Shown here: positions 59,907 to 64,000 of the stretch, piece after piece | How positions within the stretch are numbered: the first letter of the stretch is position 1 | How the letters are laid out: every line of letters starts with the position of its first letter | Assembly: GCA_038046785.1 (NCBI GenBank) | Contig: JBBSVM010000003.1 | Coordinates: forward strand, 124,001-188,000 | Direction: 5' to 3' | DNA length: 64,000 bases | From: JAHFTW01 sp038046785 | Lineage (GTDB): Archaea > Thermoplasmatota > E2 > JACPAO01 > JAHFTW01 | The notes under the pieces: model-generated | Databases searched by the model: none | The model's input: only the letters and a program-made list of their open reading frames with translations | Told to the model about the DNA's origin: nothing | Translations under genes and position numbers: made by a program

Positions 59907-61078
59907 CGCCTGAATCCCCCTTCACCATGCCTGCGGGAGAGGAACGGCTGCTGCGCGGGTTTGCTGCCAAAGAGCTGATCGTGGAGCGCGCCGAGAACGC
60001 GACCCTCTGGACCGCCGATGGCAAGAGCATCCTCGACTTCGGCGGGGCGAGCCACGGCGTGGCACTTGTCGGCCACAACCATCCCCGCGTCGTCGCCGCC
60101 ATCCAGGCGCAAGCGGGCCGGCTCCTCCACGTCGCGCAAGGGGTGCCCAACCCAGAACGCGCGACCTTCCTCCGTCTCCTGCATGAACCGCTGCCGCCGC
60201 CCCTCACGCGCAGTTTCCTCGCCAACTCGGGAGCGGAGGCGATGGAGTGCGCGCTGAAACTCTCCGTCGCTGCGACCGGGCGCAGCCGTTTCGTTGCTGC
60301 AAAGGACGGCTTCCATGGCCGCACCGCCGCGGCGCTTGCCGTGACGCACCGCGCCGCGTTTCGCGAACCGTTCCAATCCATCCTGCCGGGCGCCGATTTC
60401 GTCCCGTTCAATGATGAGGAGGCGCTCAAGACGGCCGTCTCCTCCCAAACCGCTGCCCTCGTGCTGGAGCCGGTGCAGGGGGAAGGCGGCGTGCGCGCAG
60501 CGACCGACCGCTACCTGCGCGCAGCGCGCGACATTGCGACCGACGCTGGCGCTCTCCTGGTCTTCGACGAGGTGCAGTCCGGGCTCGGCCGCACCGGCTC
60601 GTTCCTCGCTTGCGAACCGTCCGGCGTTGTCCCCGACCTTGTCACCCTTGCCAAGGGTTTGGCGGGCGGGCTGCCCATCGGCACCTGCTCGATGACGGAA
60701 GCGGTCGCCGCCAAGCTACCCCCGGGAGGCCACGGCTCCACCTATGGCGGAGCGCCGCTTGCCTGCGCTGCGGCGAGCGAGGTTCTGCGTATCCTCGACG
60801 ATGAGAAATTGGCGGCACGAGCCCGCCGGCTCGGAGCCAGCCTGCTGGAACGGCTACGCGGCCTCAACCATCCCGTCGTGCGTGAGGTGCGCGGCTCTGG
60901 CCTTATGGCGGGCATTGAACTGCGCATCCGTCCGCAGCCGGCCATGAAAGCGCTGCAGGAGCGCGGCTTCCTCGTGCTCGCGGGCGGAACGACGGGGCTT
61001 CGCCTTCTTCCCCCCCTCACCGTCGCAGAAAGCGACCTGGACCGCTTCGTCGAGGTGCTGCCGCAATGCCTGGCCTAA
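59903..61078 (+). CDS. lysJ: LysJ, [LysW]-semialdehyde aminotransferase
   Basis: 391 residues, class III PLP aminotransferase: LDFGGASHGVALVGHNHPRV, FLANSGAEAMECALKLSV, FDEVQSGLGRTGSFLA, and the PLP lysine in TLAKGLAGGLPIG. It converts the LysW-bound semialdehyde to the amine. The start is a TTG at 59903 in a TTGA overlap with lysZ; the ATG at 59927 is an alternative. Overlaps lysK by 13 bp. Confidence 0.93.
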   Translation: MTPESPFTMPAGEERLLRGFAAKELIVERAENATLWTADGKSILDFGGASHGVALVGHNHPRVVAAIQAQAGRLLHVAQGVPNPERATFLRLLHEPLPPPLTRSFLANSGAEAMECALKLSVAATGRSRFVAAKDGFHGRTAAALAVTHRAAFREPFQSILPGADFVPFNDEEALKTAVSSQTAALVLEPVQGEGGVRAATDRYLRAARDIATDAGALLVFDEVQSGLGRTGSFLACEPSGVVPDLVTLAKGLAGGLPIGTCSMTEAVAAKLPPGGHGSTYGGAPLACAAASEVLRILDDEKLAARARRLGASLLERLRGLNHPVVREVRGSGLMAGIELRIRPQPAMKALQERGFLVLAGGTTGLRLLPPLTVAESDLDRFVEVLPQCLA

Positions 61079-62136
61079 GCCCCGCTGAACTCTTGGAGCG
61101 GCTCGTTGCCATTCCAAGCCCAACCGGATTGGAGGCGGCCGCCGTCGCATTCCTCGCCGACGAAGCGCGCAGCGACGGGTTTCGCGTCCGCAGCGACAGT
61201 GCGGGCAATTTCCTCGCCGAGGCGGGACGCGGCGAACGGCTGGTCCTTTTCGTCGGCCACATCGACACCGTGCCAGGCCACATCCCGGTCCGCGTCGCCG
61301 ACGGGGTGTTGTGGGGGCGCGGGGCCGTAGATGCCAAGGCCCCGCTGGTCGCCGCCTACTGCGCGGCGCGCGCCCACCGCGACAACCCGGACCTGCGCAT
61401 CGTCGTGGCGGGCTGCATCGATGAAGAAGGCCACTCGCGGGGAGCCAAGGCGCTGCCGCGCGACCTGCGGCCGGAGGCCATCCTCGTGGGTGAACCAAGC
61501 GGTGCCGACGGAATCACCATCGGATACAAAGGCATCCTGCGCGGACAGTTCAGCGTCGAGCGCGAGGCGCAGCATGGCGGCTACCCGGGGGGCGGGGCGG
61601 CGGACGCTCTGGTGGCCTGGTGGAGCGCTGTCGGCCGCGACCTCGCCTTCGCCGACGGGTTCACGACCTGCCACGGCCGCCTCGCCGACCTGCGAAGCGG
61701 ATCCGACGGATTGCTCGACGAGGCGAGCGCCAGTTTCCAGGTCCGCCTGCCACCCTCCGTGCCTCCGGCCGAGGCGCAGCGCCGCATCGCAGAGCTTGCC
61801 CAGCAGAACGGCGCCGAGGTCCTCTTCAGCGAGGCGATGCCGGCGGCCGAGTCGTCGTCGCGCAGCGCGCTTGTTGCGCGCCTGAAGACGGCCATCCGCG
61901 CCGCCGGGATGGAGCCTCGCCTCAAGCGCAAAACCGGCACCGCCGACTTCAACCACCTGGCACAGTGGTTCCCGGGCGTCCCGCTGGTCGCTTACGGCCC
62001 CGGCGACTCGCACCTCGACCACACGCCCAACGAGCGCATCGAACTTGCCGAGTTGGAACGCGGCGTGCGCGTTCTGGACCGCACTTTCTCGCTGCTCGCA
62101 GAGACACGACCTGTCGTCGCCGCGAAGCCTGCTTGA
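61066..62136 (+). CDS. lysK: LysK, [LysW]-lysine/ornithine hydrolase
   Basis: 356 residues, M20 zinc carboxypeptidase family: LFVGHIDTVPG (metal His, Asp), GRGAVDAKAPLVAA (bridging Asp), GCIDEEGHSRGAK (Glu base), ILVGEPSG, and HLDHTPNERIEL (metal His). It releases lysine or ornithine from LysW. It is the last gene of lysWXYZJK and its stop is directly adjacent to the convergent MDR gene's stop. Confidence 0.94.
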   Translation: MPGLSPAELLERLVAIPSPTGLEAAAVAFLADEARSDGFRVRSDSAGNFLAEAGRGERLVLFVGHIDTVPGHIPVRVADGVLWGRGAVDAKAPLVAAYCAARAHRDNPDLRIVVAGCIDEEGHSRGAKALPRDLRPEAILVGEPSGADGITIGYKGILRGQFSVEREAQHGGYPGGGAADALVAWWSAVGRDLAFADGFTTCHGRLADLRSGSDGLLDEASASFQVRLPPSVPPAEAQRRIAELAQQNGAEVLFSEAMPAAESSSRSALVARLKTAIRAAGMEPRLKRKTGTADFNHLAQWFPGVPLVAYGPGDSHLDHTPNERIELAELERGVRVLDRTFSLLAETRPVVAAKPA

Positions 62137-63159
62137 CTACGGCTTCACGACGATTTTTCCGAACTGTTCGGCGCGCTCCATCTTCGCCATCGCGTCGCGC
62201 ACCTGGTCGAGGCTCCACGTGGAGTCCACGACGGCGCGCAGCTGACCCTTCTCCCACATCTTGAGGGCGTCGCGCAGGTCCTGCGGCACTCCCATCGTGG
62301 AGCCCAAGATGCTGAGCTGTTTCCAGAAGATGAGACGGACATCCACTTCGGCGAGGCCGCCCGTGGTGGCGCCGCAAGTGACGAGCCGACCGCCAAGAGC
62401 GAGCAGGCGCAGCGACTTGCCGAACGTGGCGCTGCCGGTGGAGTCGATGATGACGTTGAACCCCTTCTTGCCGGTGGCGAGGAACGCCTCCTTCGACCAG
62501 TCGGCGCTTGCCTTGTAGTCGAGGACGACGTCGGCGCCAAGCGCCTTCACCTTCGCCGCTTTTTCGGGGCCGCCCGTGGTGGCGCAAATCCAAGCGCCCG
62601 CCGCCTTGGCAATCTGCAGCGCCATCACTGCGACGCCGCCGCCGGCGCCGACGATGAGGACGCGGTCGCCGCGCTTGACACGCCCCTTGCGCTTCACCAT
62701 CTGCATCGCGGTGATGCTGGCAAGCGGCAGGGCGGCCGCCGTCTCCCAGCTCATGTCGCTCGGCTTCGGTACGACGTGGGTGGCGGGGACGACGCACTCC
62801 TCGGCGAGGCCGCCCCAACGGGTCTCTCCGATGATGCTGACATCGGGCGGGATGACGAGTTCTCCATCAGGTCCCGCTGCGAAGTTGAGGCCAGGATTCA
62901 CCAAAACCTCGTCGCCGACCTTGACGCCTTTGACGTCAGGAGCGACCTCGGCGACGACGCCAGCGAGGTCGGTGCCGCCCACGTGCGGAAGAGGAACCTT
63001 GAAGCCGGGCCAGCCCGCCAGAACGAAGAGATCCAGGTGGTTCAATGCGGCCGCCTTCACCTGGATGCGAACGTCGCCGGGACCGAGAGCGGGGACCGCA
63101 AGGTCGCCGATGCGCAGCGCCTCAAGCGTGCCGTGCGCCTCGAAATAGGATGCTTTCAC
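62137..63159 (-). CDS. MDR-superfamily zinc-independent oxidoreductase
   Basis: 340 residues of the medium-chain dehydrogenase/quinone oxidoreductase family. Cofactor binding is clear in VLIVGAGGGVAVMALQIAKAAGA; the GroES-like N-terminal domain has VKAAALNHLDLFVLAGWPG and LPHVGGTDLAGVVAEVAPDV. The structural zinc Cys of alcohol dehydrogenases are absent: the segment NPGLNFAAGPDGELV occupies the lobe position, so it is predicted to be zinc-free. Leaderless start from a TATA-like ctcaaaccc centred about 27 nt upstream of ATG 63159. Confidence 0.88.
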   Translation of the reverse strand: MKASYFEAHGTLEALRIGDLAVPALGPGDVRIQVKAAALNHLDLFVLAGWPGFKVPLPHVGGTDLAGVVAEVAPDVKGVKVGDEVLVNPGLNFAAGPDGELVIPPDVSIIGETRWGGLAEECVVPATHVVPKPSDMSWETAAALPLASITAMQMVKRKGRVKRGDRVLIVGAGGGVAVMALQIAKAAGAWICATTGGPEKAAKVKALGADVVLDYKASADWSKEAFLATGKKGFNVIIDSTGSATFGKSLRLLALGGRLVTCGATTGGLAEVDVRLIFWKQLSILGSTMGVPQDLRDALKMWEKGQLRAVVDSTWSLDQVRDAMAKMERAEQFGKIVVKP

Positions 63160-63271
63160 AGACCTGCAAGGGAGGGCGTTGGGTTTGAGGGTGGCGGCTC
63201 ACAGGCCTTGGCCACCCGACTTGGGCACGCGTCTCCGTCGAGTTTTTCTGGCCCCGTGTTTCTCGCAGGTC

Positions 63272-64000
63272 ATGCGTGGATCGTTCCTGGTCGCATCGAT
63301 GCTGATTGCCATCGCCCTGGCCGGTTGCAGCGGTTCCTCGACCGCCCAATCAGCCCTGGACCGCGCCGACCTTGAGGCCGAGTCGTGGGCCAGCGATGCG
63401 TTCCTTCTCGGCGGAATCGGGTTCGAACAGACGGACAATGGAACCGGACCGTTTGTCCAAGACGACTCGACCGACGAAGGCGCCTTCTTCGCAAAGGTCA
63501 TCGCGAACGCGCAGGACTCGACCTTGGGGGATGGCCGCGTTCCGGTCTGGGTCTACCTGTATTTCTCGGCGAGCAAGTCCGCGCTCTACGCGACGGCTTC
63601 CGGCATCGACGAACATTTCGAGACGCCGATTCCGGAGGAGTTCGCCCACCTCCCCGCCGGTCTCGAAGAGATTGCCAGGCAGACGCGTTCACGCTGGACC
63701 GTCGATTCCCAGGAGGCCGCGACCGCCGTCGCCGACAATCCTGCCGCGGCCGCCGTGCTGCGCAATGCGACGCAGGTGACGTACGCCTTCGACTTCATCG
63801 AAGATGTCCACTGGGAAATCCGCGCCACCTCTCCCAACGGCACGCTTGCGGCCAGCGTCCCCCTCGACAGCACCCAGAACGTCACCGTTCGGGTGGACAG
63901 CGACCTCCCGCCGGTTGTGGCTCCGCCTCCGCCCCACATCGTCCCGGCTCCCATCTACGACAACCAGACCGTCGACCTCGGGGCCGACCCATTCAACGCA
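63272..64000 (+). CDS. predicted lipoprotein, 3' truncated by the window
   Basis: The frame starts at ATG 63272 and stays open to the window edge (243 codons), so the true end is outside. The N-terminus MRGSFLVASMLIAIALAGC is a signal and lipobox with a Cys at residue 19. The mature part has no recognised domain; it contains WVYLYFSASKSALYATASG and later a Pro/Val-rich stretch (PPVVAPPPPHIVPAP). A TATA-like tcgagtttttctgg lies about 27 nt upstream. It is divergent from the MDR gene. Confidence 0.72.
   Translation, partial: MRGSFLVASMLIAIALAGCSGSSTAQSALDRADLEAESWASDAFLLGGIGFEQTDNGTGPFVQDDSTDEGAFFAKVIANAQDSTLGDGRVPVWVYLYFSASKSALYATASGIDEHFETPIPEEFAHLPAGLEEIARQTRSRWTVDSQEAATAVADNPAAAAVLRNATQVTYAFDFIEDVHWEIRATSPNGTLAASVPLDSTQNVTVRVDSDLPPVVAPPPPHIVPAPIYDNQTVDLGADPFNA

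Overview
The window is high-GC DNA whose signals are archaeal. It has a tRNA-iMet gene with the archaeal/eukaryal A1-U72 pair and three G-C pairs next to the anticodon loop. Many genes begin at or just after a TATA-like box about 25-30 nt upstream (leaderless style), one regulator carries the archaeal HTH_10 (bacterio-opsin-activator) domain, and there are a LysW-dependent lysine/arginine cluster and ferredoxin-dependent 2-oxoacid oxidoreductase genes. A high-GC euryarchaeon, possibly a Thermoplasmatota member, fits best; that placement is inference. Genes are densely packed, and ATGA/GTGA/TTGA stop-start overlaps are common.

Layout. 1-3.9 kb: a truncated CocE-type hydrolase, a lipoprotein and a membrane-anchored TIM-barrel-like protein. 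3.9-6.6 kb (minus): acyl-CoA dehydrogenase, an HTH_10 regulator and enoyl-CoA hydratase. 6.7-7.1 kb: a GxxExxY gene bounded by a nearly perfect 28-bp inverted repeat. 7.1-20.9 kb (minus): a five-gene operon with a biotin-dependent acyl-CoA carboxylase (carboxyltransferase, biotin carboxylase, biotin carrier), a BioY biotin transporter and a 3,027-residue iterative type I PKS/FAS (KS-AT-KS-ACPx3-KR-DH-PPTase). The operon appears built to import biotin, make an extender unit and polymerise it. 21.1-27.3 kb (minus): a cupredoxin lipoprotein, then sufBCDSUT for Fe-S assembly.

27.5-36.8 kb (plus): a sialidase-fold lipoprotein, then a run of small stress or accessory genes (VOC, TfoX-N, DUF1801, two ArsR/SRPBCC pairs, an alpha/beta hydrolase, a DHA2 transporter). 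Several of these carry Lys/Ala/Pro-rich histone-H1-like tails. 36.8-40.5 kb (minus): a sensor kinase/receiver/HTH operon divergent from a 2,796-residue surface protein (40.6-49.0 kb) with three 7-bladed RCC1 propellers, nine HYR domains and a C-terminal membrane anchor. 49.1-51.7 kb: a third ArsR/SRPBCC pair, OsmC and DJ-1 family genes, and tRNA-iMet, whose 3' end is duplicated twice between these genes. 51.7-56.8 kb (plus): two zinc-ribbon proteins coupled to korA, a small membrane gene and korB. 57.0-62.1 kb (plus): lysWXYZJK. 62.1-64.0 kb: a zinc-less MDR oxidoreductase and a truncated lipoprotein.

The most unusual signals are: (i) the archaeal carboxylase/biotin-transporter/mega-synthase operon, whose three carrier domains all have Thr where the phosphopantetheine Ser is expected; (ii) a family of palindromic repeats with 9-nt GATT periodicity, placed in frame in the synthase linkers and at the BioY C-terminus and forming the ends of the GxxExxY gene, which suggests one mobile-element family; (iii) tRNA-3'-end duplications that delimit single-gene islets; (iv) RCC1 propellers nested inside Ig-like domains. 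No gap longer than 300 bases without a gene was found.
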